From: DATMER01 sp035556715
Lineage (GTDB): Bacteria > Acidobacteriota > Thermoanaerobaculia > Multivoradales > UBA5704
Length of the DNA: 64,000 nt
Assembly: GCA_035556715.1 (NCBI GenBank)
Contig: DATMER010000043.1
Location: forward strand, 86,886-150,885
Reading direction: 5' to 3'
This document shows positions 38,729 to 46,738 of this stretch, piece after piece. Under the pieces are notes generated by a model, which saw only the letters and a program-made list of their open reading frames with translations, did not search any database and was not told the origin of the DNA. Position 1 is the stretch's first letter. The number at the start of each line of letters is the position of its first letter. Both the position numbers and the translations under genes were made by a program.

Positions 38729-39783
38729 AGCGCCCCCCTGGGATCGCCGGACCTCTTGAAGTAGTCCTTGAGCGGACCCGGCCTGTACTTCGGGTACCCG
38801 TCCCACTTCGCCCGCACGCTGTCGTGGACCGACTGAGTCGGATCCGCCTGACCCTTCTTCGTCAGGCCGATCGGCCGGTCGATCCCGGGAGTCACCCGGT
38901 ACAGCCCGTTCTTGGAATTGTGGATCTCCTGACTGGAGCTTGGCTTGAGAGGAAGGGCCTGCATCACGGCCTTGTCGAAGACGAGACCGGCTTCCGCTGT
39001 CCTGTCCATCATCCACTGGAGCGCGTAATCGGAAAGCCCGGTCTCCGGATACCCGCCGCCCACGTCGCTGTGGGCGCCGCAGAACCAGGCCTGCTCGATC
39101 CTCTGCGGCGGCTTGGGCACGAAATCCCAGAGCGTCGGCTCGAAAGGCGCCCGATGTTCGTCGATTGCCAGGGCATGGAAAGCGTTCTTCACCGAGCCGC
39201 TCAGCTCCGTGTCGTGGAACTGATGCTTGCCGCGGGTCAGCGCGCGCAGGCCGCGGAGGGGAATGCCGAGCGATCCAACGGTGTCCCAGATGCCGATGCA
39301 CTGAATTTCGATGTTCTTCTCCCCGACGACCGAGTTTTTCTTCCTGAAGTCCAGCGCGGAAGCGTGGTCGGGGCCGACACCGGAATCATGGTACAGGTTG
39401 ATCGCGGCGCGGTAGCTCTTGACGGCGTCGCGCCGCAGGATTCCGCACTTCCTCATCATCCCGCCGAGGCTCCGCGCCGTGTACGCTCCCCGGCTGAAGC
39501 CGAAGAGGAAGATCTCATCCCCCTCCTCGTAGTTCGCGACGAGAAAGCGATAGCCGTCAAGGATGTTGTCTTCGAGACCCTCGCCGAAAGCTCCGCCTGA
39601 GTAACGATCCACGACGTTGCCCGTTCCGACGCCCTGGTCGTAGTAGGTGATCTGCGGCGTCGCGCCATCCCGCTTGGCAATTCTGTAGGCGATCTTCAGA
39701 ACGTTCGTCGGACAGGGAACGTCGTCCTTCTCCTGGTCCGCCCGGTTCCAGGTTCCGTCGCAGCAGACGATGAGTCGTTTCAT
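38722..39783 (-). CDS. DUF2235 alpha/beta hydrolase (Tle1-phospholipase-like)
   Basis: The 353-residue protein starts at the ATG complementary to 39781-39783. It opens with KRLIVCCDGTWNRADQ and has the nucleophile motif GFSRGAYTARSLGG, with Ser at about residue 97. FCGAHSDVGGGYPETGLSDYAL later supplies the acid and supports DUF2235. Family members include type VI secretion phospholipase effectors (Tle1) and free-standing hydrolases. No T6SS gene, PAAR or immunity gene lies nearby and no signal peptide is visible, so a housekeeping or orphan role is as likely as an effector. Confidence 0.85.
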   Translation of the reverse strand: MKRLIVCCDGTWNRADQEKDDVPCPTNVLKIAYRIAKRDGATPQITYYDQGVGTGNVVDRYSGGAFGEGLEDNILDGYRFLVANYEEGDEIFLFGFSRGAYTARSLGGMMRKCGILRRDAVKSYRAAINLYHDSGVGPDHASALDFRKKNSVVGEKNIEIQCIGIWDTVGSLGIPLRGLRALTRGKHQFHDTELSGSVKNAFHALAIDEHRAPFEPTLWDFVPKPPQRIEQAWFCGAHSDVGGGYPETGLSDYALQWMMDRTAEAGLVFDKAVMQALPLKPSSSQEIHNSKNGLYRVTPGIDRPIGLTKKGQADPTQSVHDSVRAKWDGYPKYRPGPLKDYFKRSGDPRGALQ

Positions 39784-39852
39784 ATCGCGCCTCGCTCGGC
39801 TGGTCGTGTTATTTGACCATTGTACCAAACAGGCGATGCGGACCGGATTTCG

Positions 39853-41310
39853 TTACGCGAGCCCCACCCTCCGGGAGAGGTTTGCGAAGCCGGGCGCCTC
39901 CCGCAAGCTATCGAAGCCGGGCTCGACCGCCAGGAAGGCCATCCAGGGCGAGCCCTGTGCCCGGGCCTCGTCGAGCAGCGCGAGCGCCTCCGCCTGCTCC
40001 CCGAGGGCGGCATGGACGAGAGCGGGGAAGACCGGGCTCACCATTCCGCGGCGAGCCGCCTGCCGCAGAGGCAGCAGGACCCGGAGCGCGTCCTCGCGCT
40101 GGCCGGTCAGCGCGTAGGCCCGGGCGAGCCAGACCCGAACCCAGGGAGCGTCGTCGAGCGGCAGCGTCTTCCGGATCTCCGCCAGAGCCTCGTCCGGCCG
40201 CCCGGCACGTTCCAGGGCACGTGCCAGCTCCACGCGCGACAGGGCGCAGAACGGATCGAGGTCCAGCGCCTTCCGCTGGTGATCGATCGCCTCTTCCGCC
40301 GCGCCCGAAAAATGGTGATACAGGCCCAGGTCTCCCTTGACCAGGAGGCGGACCGGATTGAGCTCGACGGCGCGCTCTAGGACCGGCAGCGCCTCGCGGA
40401 AGCGCCGCCGCAGAGTCAGGAAGAAACCGTAATAGTCGTGGCTCCAGGCCTGCTCGGGATTGAGAGCCAGGGCCTGGTGGAAACAGGACTCAGCACCGTC
40501 CCAATCCCAGTCGAGATAGCAGCGCACCCCGGCCATGGCCAGATGCGCCTCGGGTAGACCGGGATCGATGGCGAGCGCCCGTTGCGCCGCGGCCCGCGCC
40601 CTCTCCGTCACCTCCCGGGAGCTCGTGTAGTAGACGCTCGCCAGCACCGACGAGATGGCGAGGTCGGTGTAGGCGAGGGTGTAGGAGGGGTCCTGCGCGA
40701 TCGCCTGCTGGTAGCAGCCCACGCTCTTCTGCCAGGAGCTCGAGCTGTAGCGCATCACGTGGCAGCGTGCCTCGCGGTAGAGCCGGAAGGCGTGAGGGTC
40801 GCGGGTGGCGCGCCGGCGCAGCTCGTGCCGCTGCCCGCCGCCGGTCAAGGCGGCGGTCACCTTGCGGGCGATCTCCTCCTTTCCGGCAAAGGGCTCGCGT
40901 CCGTCGAGCGTCAGCTCCACCGTCACCTGGATCTTGATCGGACGAATCTCGGAATTGGCGATTCTGGTGATTTCGGGCAGAAAGCGGTACCCGCGCCGGG
41001 CCACGGTCTCGATGTAGCGCGACCCCACCCGCCGGTCGCCCAGCGCCTTGCGCAGCGCGGAGACACACTTGGTGAGGCTGTTCTCCTCGACGAAGCGGTC
41101 CGGCCAGACCCGCTCCAGGAGCTCCTGCTTGGTGACCAGCGAGCTCCGCCGCTCGACCAGCGCGAGCAGCATCTCGCTCTCCTGCGGAGGGAGCGGCACC
41201 GGACTGCCGTCGCGCAGCAGCCGGCCCTCCCCGGGCTCGAAACGGAACGGTCCGAATTCATAGACGGCAGCGGCCTCCGGTTGCCCGTGGACGGAACCCC
41301 TGGATGTCAT
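39853..41310 (-). CDS. CadC-like winged-helix transcription regulator with TPR domain
   Basis: The 485-residue protein starts at the ATG complementary to 41308-41310 behind GGGAGG. Residues about 15-110 are an OmpR/CadC winged helix (FEPGEGRLLRDGSPVPLPPQ, ELLERVWPDRFVEENSLTKC, IETVARRGYRFLP). There is no receiver domain and no clear membrane helix. Residues about 200-470 are TPR units (YQQAIAQDPSYTLAYTDLAI, CFHQALALNPEQAWSHDYYG, HQRKALDLDPFCALSRVELA). This architecture is very common in Acidobacteriota. It is divergent from the S1 protease gene over a 215-base spacer and may control it, by inference. Confidence 0.9.
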   Translation of the reverse strand: MTSRGSVHGQPEAAAVYEFGPFRFEPGEGRLLRDGSPVPLPPQESEMLLALVERRSSLVTKQELLERVWPDRFVEENSLTKCVSALRKALGDRRVGSRYIETVARRGYRFLPEITRIANSEIRPIKIQVTVELTLDGREPFAGKEEIARKVTAALTGGGQRHELRRRATRDPHAFRLYREARCHVMRYSSSSWQKSVGCYQQAIAQDPSYTLAYTDLAISSVLASVYYTSSREVTERARAAAQRALAIDPGLPEAHLAMAGVRCYLDWDWDGAESCFHQALALNPEQAWSHDYYGFFLTLRRRFREALPVLERAVELNPVRLLVKGDLGLYHHFSGAAEEAIDHQRKALDLDPFCALSRVELARALERAGRPDEALAEIRKTLPLDDAPWVRVWLARAYALTGQREDALRVLLPLRQAARRGMVSPVFPALVHAALGEQAEALALLDEARAQGSPWMAFLAVEPGFDSLREAPGFANLSRRVGLA

Positions 41311-41525
41311 ACCAAGCCTCCCTGACATGTCCCTAGAGCAATGTGAATGCCCGACTCTCCTACGCCGCCGGACCGTTGATGTTTCGTCCGTCCCGGGTGA
41401 CGGGAGAGTCCACTTTTTCGAACGGCGCGGCGTCAGGACTTCTTCAGATCTTCCGAAGGACGGTGGAGGAGAGCGCTCCGCATACTGCCCCTGTTCATGT
41501 TGCCATCCAGGCAAGGAGGAATACG

Positions 41526-43502
41526 ATGAGGAACCTGCGTTATGTTCTCGGTCTGGCTCTCCTGTTTCTCATGATCCTGGCGCCGGCCGTCCGGGCCCAG
41601 GAGGACAGCCCCGAAGACCCCCTGCTCCAGGACGCCCGCCAGTACGCGGCCACGTATGAGGTCGAGGTCGACGAAGCCCTGAGCCGACTGCGGCTCCAGT
41701 CCGCGATCGGGAAGCTCAATGCCGAGCTGGCCACGAGAGAGCGGCAGACCTTCGGCGGCCTATGGATCCAGCACTCGCCGAGCTACCGGGTGACGGCCCA
41801 GTTCACCCGGAAGGGCGGCGACAACCTCCAGTCCTACCTGCAGGCCGAGGGGATGGAGGACCTCGCTCCGCTCGTGGACCGGCGCACCGTGAAGCTGTCG
41901 CTCAAGCGGCTCGAGGCGATCCAGGCCGAGGCCAACCGGATCGTCCGCAAGCAGGGGATCGCCGCGCAGTCGCTGATCAACATCGCCGAGAACCGGGTCG
42001 AGCTCCTGACCCTGAGGCCGGCGGACCTCGTCAACGCGATCGCCGCGGAGTCGCGGACCTCGAAGATCGCGGCCGATCTCCGGCTGCCGGCCAACGTCGA
42101 GGTCATCGGCGTCGATCGCCTGCCCCGGCCGCAGGCGTACATCTACGGCGGGCTCGAGGTCAGCGATTGCACCAGCGGCTTCTCCGTGCAGAGCGGCAGC
42201 ACTCTCGGGATCAGCACCGCGGGCCACTGCGACAACACCCAGTCGTACAACAACCGTTCGCTGCCCTATCAGAACGGGCAGTTCTCCGGCGCCGTCGATG
42301 CCCAGTGGCACACCGCTCCGGACTTCCATCCCACCAACCGCGTCTGGGATGGGCAGTTCGACACCACGACCCCCAACTACCGGCACATCACCGCGACCAA
42401 GACCCGCGCGCAGCAGGTCGTCGGCGAGTTCGTCTGCAAGTTCGGAATCACCACCGGCTACACCTGCGGGACGATCGTCTCGACCAACTACGCGCCCACC
42501 GACTATCTCCCCGGTGCGACCGCGGACTTCGTGAAGGTCGACAGCTCCAGCCAGGACCAGGGTGAGCCGGGAGACAGCGGCGGCCCGTGGTTCTCGGGCG
42601 AGACGGCCTACGGCCTCATGAGCGGCGGCATCGTCGGCGGTGGAGGCCCCGGCAGTCCCTACAACGCCGCCGTCTACGCTCCGGTCGACGCCCTCACCGC
42701 GATTGGTGTCAGCGTCCTGACGGCTCCTCAGGACCCGGCGGTCGGCCGCTGGACCTACAAGGACATCGGCGGCAACGTCAATCACTACACGGCGATCCAC
42801 GCCGACGAATACGAGTGCTCCATCGGCGGCTATGCGGCGCTCGATGGAGACACCAACGAGAACGGCTCCGGAGACATCGTCCAGACCTACCTCTACCGGC
42901 AGAACAATCACTGGACGATCCGGGGCGACTGGCATACCCACAACAACGGCGAGAGCTGGGACTTCGACCTGCTCTGCCTGAAAAAGGCCAACTACCCCGT
43001 GTCCCGGTTCGAGTGGAACAACCTCGGAGGGAACGTCAACTACAACACAGGTCTCAGCACGACCACGTACGAGTGCGGCGTCTCGGGCATGGCCGCGCTC
43101 GACGGCGACATCGACGAAGGCGGTTCCGCGGACATCATCCAGAGCTACATGTACCGGAGCGCCGGCACCTGGAGGATCCGGGCCGATTTCCACTCCCACA
43201 ACAACGGCGAGAGCTGGGACATCGACGCCATGTGCGTGCAGAAGTGGGCGCCGGTATCCAGGTACGAATTCCGGAACCTGGGAGACAGCGTCAACTACAA
43301 CACCTTCGTCAGCAGCAGCACCTACGAGTGCGGAGTCGCCGGCATCGCCACCCGCGACGCGGACATCCAGGAGCACAACTCCGGCAATCCCATCCAGGCC
43401 TACCTTTACAAGTCGGGCGGAAACTGGTGGTTCCGGGGCGACCTCCGCTCCCACAACGACAACGAGAGCTGGGACTTCGACATGCTCTGCATCGCGAAGT
43501 GA
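41526..43502 (+). CDS. Secreted S1 (alpha-lytic-type) serine protease with three C-terminal repeat domains
   Basis: The 658-residue protein starts at ATG 41526 behind AAGGAGGA. It has a signal peptide (YVLGLALLFLMILAPAVRAQ) and a prodomain of ~170 residues like that of alpha-lytic or streptogrisin proteases. The protease domain has His234 in STAGHC and Ser351 in GEPGDSGGP. Three tandem ~83-residue repeats cover about 405-658. Each has an N-terminal NLGGNVNYNT-like strand, a TYECGVSG cysteine, AALDGDIDE-like acidic segment, IIQSYMYR, and HSHNNGESWDIDAMC. The repeats may bind substrate or calcium. A clear terminator follows at 43527. Confidence 0.9.
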   Translation: MRNLRYVLGLALLFLMILAPAVRAQEDSPEDPLLQDARQYAATYEVEVDEALSRLRLQSAIGKLNAELATRERQTFGGLWIQHSPSYRVTAQFTRKGGDNLQSYLQAEGMEDLAPLVDRRTVKLSLKRLEAIQAEANRIVRKQGIAAQSLINIAENRVELLTLRPADLVNAIAAESRTSKIAADLRLPANVEVIGVDRLPRPQAYIYGGLEVSDCTSGFSVQSGSTLGISTAGHCDNTQSYNNRSLPYQNGQFSGAVDAQWHTAPDFHPTNRVWDGQFDTTTPNYRHITATKTRAQQVVGEFVCKFGITTGYTCGTIVSTNYAPTDYLPGATADFVKVDSSSQDQGEPGDSGGPWFSGETAYGLMSGGIVGGGGPGSPYNAAVYAPVDALTAIGVSVLTAPQDPAVGRWTYKDIGGNVNHYTAIHADEYECSIGGYAALDGDTNENGSGDIVQTYLYRQNNHWTIRGDWHTHNNGESWDFDLLCLKKANYPVSRFEWNNLGGNVNYNTGLSTTTYECGVSGMAALDGDIDEGGSADIIQSYMYRSAGTWRIRADFHSHNNGESWDIDAMCVQKWAPVSRYEFRNLGDSVNYNTFVSSSTYECGVAGIATRDADIQEHNSGNPIQAYLYKSGGNWWFRGDLRSHNDNESWDFDMLCIAK

Positions 43503-43526
43503 CCTGACGATCGCTTGATTTCCATC

Positions 43527-43559
43527 CCGGCCGGGAGCGCTCCCGGCCGGATCTTTTTT
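43527..43559 (+). terminator. Rho-independent terminator after the S1 protease gene
   Basis: CCGGCCGGGAGC followed directly by GCTCCCGGCCGG forms a perfect 12-bp GC stem at 43527-43550, then AT and a run of six T at 43553-43559. It lies 25 bases past the protease stop. It is the most convincing intrinsic terminator in the window. Confidence 0.8.
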
Positions 43560-43618
43560 CCTGGAATACTCCGAAGAGGCGGCGAGTTATGGGGGCTTGT
43601 CTTGCCCTTTTCTTTGCT

Positions 43619-43996
43619 CTATCGCAGGACGTAGTGGGCGAGGACCCGCTGTACGTCGTAGACATTGAGCTTCCTGTTGAACTGTTTCTGGATAGGCACC
43701 GGATTGCCGGAGATCCAGATCTTGAGCTCTGCATCCAGATCGAAGCTGCCGGCCGTCTCAACGGAGAAGTGAGTGATGCTCTTGTAGGGGAGCGAGTGGT
43801 ATTCAACCTTGCTACCGGTCACCCCCTGCTTGTCCACAAGAATAAGCCGCCTGTTCGTGAACAGGAACGAATCACGGATGAGCTGGTAGGCCCGCTGAAC
43901 CTCTTCATCTGGCAGTAGCACCTGGGCAAACTCTTCCTGCATTTTCTTGGGATCAACCTCCGACGCATTGCCCATCAAACCGCTAAGTAAACCCAT
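43619..43996 (-). CDS. Bacterial PH-domain protein (YokE/YvbH-like)
   Basis: The 125-residue protein starts at the ATG complementary to 43994-43996 behind AAGGAGAG. It has a short N-terminal helix, LLPDEEVQRAYQLIRDSFLF, then TNRRLILVDKQGVTGSKVEY, SLPYKSITHFSVETAGSFD and LKIWISGNPVPIQKQFN. These are the standard strands of the bPH_1 fold, and the domain is of full length. Function in bacteria is unknown, probably cytoplasmic protein or lipid binding. Confidence 0.85.
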   Translation of the reverse strand: MGLLSGLMGNASEVDPKKMQEEFAQVLLPDEEVQRAYQLIRDSFLFTNRRLILVDKQGVTGSKVEYHSLPYKSITHFSVETAGSFDLDAELKIWISGNPVPIQKQFNRKLNVYDVQRVLAHYVLR

Positions 43997-44050
43997 GTCT
44001 CTCTCCTTCTCAAAGCCAGCGTCAAGCCACGACCCGGCCCAACGGGCCGG

Positions 44051-44467
44051 TCACTTCCCAAGGAAGGCGATCCCGACTGCACCCATGAGGAGGAAGAACA
44101 CCCCGTAACCGGTCCTGAGCTGGGCCAGACCCCACAGCACGGCATAGGAATCGACCTCCGCCCGGCTCGGATCCCGGGGATCGTAGCGGATCGGCAGAAT
44201 TTCCCCGATCTCGAAGCCGCGGAATCCGCTTCCCATCAGCGACTCGGCCCGGTGAAGCGCGCCCCCGGCCGTCCGGAATTCGAACACGGGGACGCTCACC
44301 GCATTGCGGCCGATGCCACTACGGCTCCGCACCTCGACCACAGTGCCCGTAGCCGTTTCAGATCCGGCGAGGAACTGTTTCCGGAGCACGTAGATCCTCA
44401 ACGCGGAGCCGAGGAAGCCGCAGCCCACGGCGATGCAGATCAAACCCCAGACGGTAAACTTATCCAT
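44051..44467 (-). CDS. DUF3592-like membrane protein
   Basis: The 138-residue protein is read from the ATG complementary to 44465-44467, since the upstream alternative at 44488 has no ribosome site and lies against array 3's neighbour, the 44503 array. It has an N-terminal membrane helix (TVWGLICIAVGCGFLGSALR), a beta domain with GTVVEVRSRSG, PVFEFRTAGGALHRAESL, GEILPIRYDPRDPSRAEVD and a C-terminal helix (GYGVFFLLMGAVGIAFLG). The YDPxDP element is typical of DUF3592. Function is unknown. Confidence 0.82.
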   Translation of the reverse strand: MDKFTVWGLICIAVGCGFLGSALRIYVLRKQFLAGSETATGTVVEVRSRSGIGRNAVSVPVFEFRTAGGALHRAESLMGSGFRGFEIGEILPIRYDPRDPSRAEVDSYAVLWGLAQLRTGYGVFFLLMGAVGIAFLGK

Positions 44468-44502
44468 TCCGCCCCATTGCTTTCGCATATCCAGCGGCTC
44501 AG

Positions 44503-44606
44503 AAGCTTACCCGATGACTCGGTAAGCTTACCCGGCGATTGGGTAAGCTTACCCGGCGGCTCAGAAGCTTACCCAGTGACTCGGTAAGCTTATCCGGTCA
44601 CTGGGA
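44503..44606. repeat. Five-cell ~21-bp array with AAGCTT-centred palindromes
   Basis: AAGCTTA cores start at 44503, 44524, 44545, 44565 and 44586 (steps 21, 21, 20, 21). The typical cell is AAGCTTACCCGG followed by a variable part ending in CTCGGT, so each junction forms GGTAAGCTTACC, a perfect 12-bp palindrome. A degenerate half-cell (CCAGCGGCTCAG) precedes at 44491. The array lies just upstream of the DUF3592 gene on the minus strand. I see nothing in the remaining ~155 bases to 44762. Confidence 0.85.
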
Positions 44607-44762
44607 AAGACGACTGAGCCACCAGTTTTCTTGCCTGTAGTCTTTCTCTTTTGGCGTAAGCGACGAGATGGTAGGTCTTCTGTTCAGCTCGCCGGCTGTC
44701 ACCGCGCCTTCTAACGCTCCGGAGGTGGCGTTCTCCTCATGACCTGATTGTTATCGTCGACC

Positions 44763-45446
44763 TCATCGATGTGCGTGCAGGTCCCGCTTGGGCCGGAGGA
44801 GCTGTCCGGTCGCCAGATCGATCCGCACCTTGGGGCGGGCGGGCGTCATCTGCTGGTGCGGGTCCTCCTGCCTCATTCTGATCGGGAGCACCAGCTCGCG
44901 TTTCGCCTCGTCGATGAATGCATCCTCCCGCCACCAGATCGAGCTGACCGTTCGCGAGAGCTTTTCGATGTCCGCCTCGGTAAGGAAGTCGCTCAGGGAG
45001 AGCTTGCGCACGACGGAGCCGTCGGCGCGGTAGATCACGACCACCTGGTCGCCATAGCCCACGTTGTGCCAGTTGTCGAAGGTGACGAAGTAGTCCCCCC
45101 GGTCCGACACCAGCGCGTCCGCCGGGGCAACCTTGTTGAGGAGCGGGAACTCGCTCTTCCGCGAGTACTTCCCGTCGCTCCCGCGCGCGTACAGGGCGCC
45201 TCGGGCCTGGGTCGCCTGTTCGTCCTCAGCCGCGCCGGCGTTCTCCTTGCCGCTCACCTGGTCCTCGAAGTACTTGAGCTGGCTCTCAAGGCGCTTGGGC
45301 GTGACATCGAGATAGAAGCTCTTGTCGGGGGAGTAGTACTGCGTCTGCGTCGGCAGCATCCAAGTGTCTGCAATGGCGGGGGCAGGCCTCAACGCTGCCA
45401 TGAGCAGCAAGGACACGAAAACGGCCAGCCGAGCCTTTGGATTCAT
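44763..45446 (-). CDS. Exported protein of unknown function
   Basis: The 227-residue protein has a signal peptide (MNPKARLAVFVSLLLMAALR ... AIA). The mature part reads like the first blades of a beta-propeller or a related beta protein: WMLPTQTQYYSPDKSFYLDV, LYARGSDGKYSRKSEFPLLN, ALVSDRGDYFVTFDNWHNVG, VVVIYRADGSVVRKLSLSDF and SSIWWREDAFIDEAKRELVL. Similar unnamed proteins occur in Acidobacteriota. No catalytic residues are evident. Confidence 0.78.
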   Translation of the reverse strand: MNPKARLAVFVSLLLMAALRPAPAIADTWMLPTQTQYYSPDKSFYLDVTPKRLESQLKYFEDQVSGKENAGAAEDEQATQARGALYARGSDGKYSRKSEFPLLNKVAPADALVSDRGDYFVTFDNWHNVGYGDQVVVIYRADGSVVRKLSLSDFLTEADIEKLSRTVSSIWWREDAFIDEAKRELVLPIRMRQEDPHQQMTPARPKVRIDLATGQLLRPKRDLHAHR

Positions 45447-45494
45447 CGTTTCCTCCCGACCATTTAGACGGCTCAGGGCCGGAAGCGGTTCCGG

Positions 45495-45590
45495 TCAGGG
45501 CAGATTGAGCTGCCAGGATACGCCGTACCCATAGAGGTTCATGGCCTCTTCGGCCGCGCCTGTGAACATCAGGAACGTTGTGATCTGCAT
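45495..45590 (-). pseudogene. VOC/PhnB-like protein remnant with internal deletion
   Basis: The 31-residue frame starts MQITTFLMFTGAAEEAMNLY, the classic first strand and helix of PhnB-type vicinal-oxygen-chelate proteins. It then jumps directly to YGVSWQLNLP, which matches the C-terminal end of the same family. Roughly 100 middle residues are missing with the frame kept. I infer an in-frame internal deletion that joined the two ends. A functional product is unlikely. Confidence 0.65.
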
Positions 45591-45610
45591 CGAAGCTCGG
45601 CCCCCCCAAA

Positions 45611-45736
45611 TCAGGTAAGAAGCAGCATGCCGATTCCGAGCGCGAGAGCACTGAGCGAGAGGAGGGAGAGTGTCACGACGATCCGGCCGGAGTGTGCGGG
45701 GAAGCGGCGCTGGAGCATGAGGACGTTGTGCAGCAT
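45611..45736 (-). CDS. 41-residue single-pass membrane protein
   Basis: The minus-strand ATG (complement of 45734-45736) has a strong GGAGG seven bases upstream. The product begins MLHNVLMLQRRFPAHSGRIV and continues as one hydrophobic helix (TLSLLSLSALALGIGMLLLT) to the stop at 45611. Positive residues precede the helix, giving an N-in orientation. No family is recognised. It is too short for standard gene calls but the ribosome site and composition support it. Confidence 0.55.
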   Translation of the reverse strand: MLHNVLMLQRRFPAHSGRIVVTLSLLSLSALALGIGMLLLT

Positions 45737-45840
45737 CGTTAGCCTCCTGGATGATGGGTGTGGCCCCAACCCGGACTTTACTTCTCAAGCCAGGAGAAAA
45801 CAAGACCTTAAAAGGGTGCCTCCGGCGGCGGGGAAAGAGG

Positions 45841-45868
45841 CCGTCCGGACGATTCTCTGCCCGGACGG
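45841..45868 (-). terminator. Probable terminator of the MerR-type gene
   Basis: CCGTCCGG at 45841-45848 pairs with CCGGACGG at 45861-45868, 14 bases past the minus-strand stop at 45883. On the minus strand the stem is followed by CCTCTTTCCCC, a modest T-rich tract. Confidence 0.5.
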
Positions 45869-45882
45869 CTGGGGAAGGGACA

Positions 45883-46626
45883 TCAATCAGCCTTCTGGGA
45901 GGCCGCGAGGGCCCGGCTGATGTAGTCGGAGAGCGCCGCGTCGATGCCGGTCCGCTGCTGGAGGGACGGCTCTTCGCGGTACATCCGGTTGAGCGACTGC
46001 TGGATGCCGGGGTCGCCCCCGGTGAACTCGCGGATCAGGCCCGTCCAGCGCCGGGCCAGTTGCTGGACGGCCTCGCTCGCCGGGTCGGTGCCCTTGTCCA
46101 TCTCGGCCCGGACCTCCGCGATGAGCCGCGGCCACTCCTGCTCGACTTCGCGGATCCGCTCTTCTCCGACCGTCTTCTTGCGCTCCTCCAACTGCTGGAG
46201 CTGCTCCTGGGTGTAGTACTTCTCGAACATAGCCGTTGCATCCATCATTGCCTCCATCGTTTCCAGGAATTCCTCGACGGAGACCGTCTCCGACGAGCGC
46301 AGCCGCTCCGCCACCGTCTCCAACCGGCTGCACAGCTTGCGCTGCAGCTCGATCCCTTCCCGGAGACGGGAGATATGGAGCTCGAGGACGCGCTGGAGCG
46401 AGAGCTCGGGCTTCGCCAGGCTGTCCCGGATCTCTTCCAGGGAGAACCCGAGCTGCCGCAGGGAGAGGATCTGCAGCAGGCGGGCGATGTCGTCCCCGTC
46501 GTAGAGCCGGTACCCGGAGGCGCTCCGCCGGGTGGGCGAGAGCAACCCGATCTCGTCGTAGTGGTGCAGCGCGCGGACGGTCAGGCCCGTCTGCTTCGCC
46601 AGCTCTCCCACCTTCCACAAGCGCAT
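45883..46626 (-). CDS. MerR-family transcription regulator with TipAS-like C-terminal domain
   Basis: The 247-residue protein starts at the ATG complementary to 46624-46626 behind AAGGAG. Residues 1-70 are the MerR winged helix (LWKVGELAKQTGLTVRALHH, SASGYRLYDGDDIARLLQIL), followed by the dimerisation helix (GFSLEEIRDSLAKPELSLQR). Residues about 110-247 resemble the TipAS antibiotic-recognition domain (ATAMFEKYYTQEQLQQLEER, EVEQEWPRLIAEVRAEMDKG, ARRWTGLIREFTGGDPGIQQ). It probably senses a small hydrophobic or peptide ligand. No operator with the usual 19-bp spaced -35/-10 was identified. Confidence 0.88.
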   Translation of the reverse strand: MRLWKVGELAKQTGLTVRALHHYDEIGLLSPTRRSASGYRLYDGDDIARLLQILSLRQLGFSLEEIRDSLAKPELSLQRVLELHISRLREGIELQRKLCSRLETVAERLRSSETVSVEEFLETMEAMMDATAMFEKYYTQEQLQQLEERKKTVGEERIREVEQEWPRLIAEVRAEMDKGTDPASEAVQQLARRWTGLIREFTGGDPGIQQSLNRMYREEPSLQQRTGIDAALSDYISRALAASQKAD

Positions 46627-46738
46627 CGCTTCGGCTCCTTTCTGCCCTGCCGGGCGGCCACGATCGTCAAGGTACAGCCTCACGCTGCGTGAGGGTCAAC
46701 CCCCCAAAGTTTGGAGGTTTTCCGCCGGCTGAGCTAGA

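Noticed and set aside
41311..41525. Promoter or operator sites between the divergent CadC-like and S1 protease genes
   Set aside because: I could not identify a convincing -35/-10 pair or a repeated operator in these 215 bases.
44503..44606. Ordinary operator cluster of the MerR or LytTR regulators
   Set aside because: Neither regulator gene is adjacent, the sites are five in strict series and the same layout with other motifs occurs at three more loci. A dedicated explanation seems better, though not proven.
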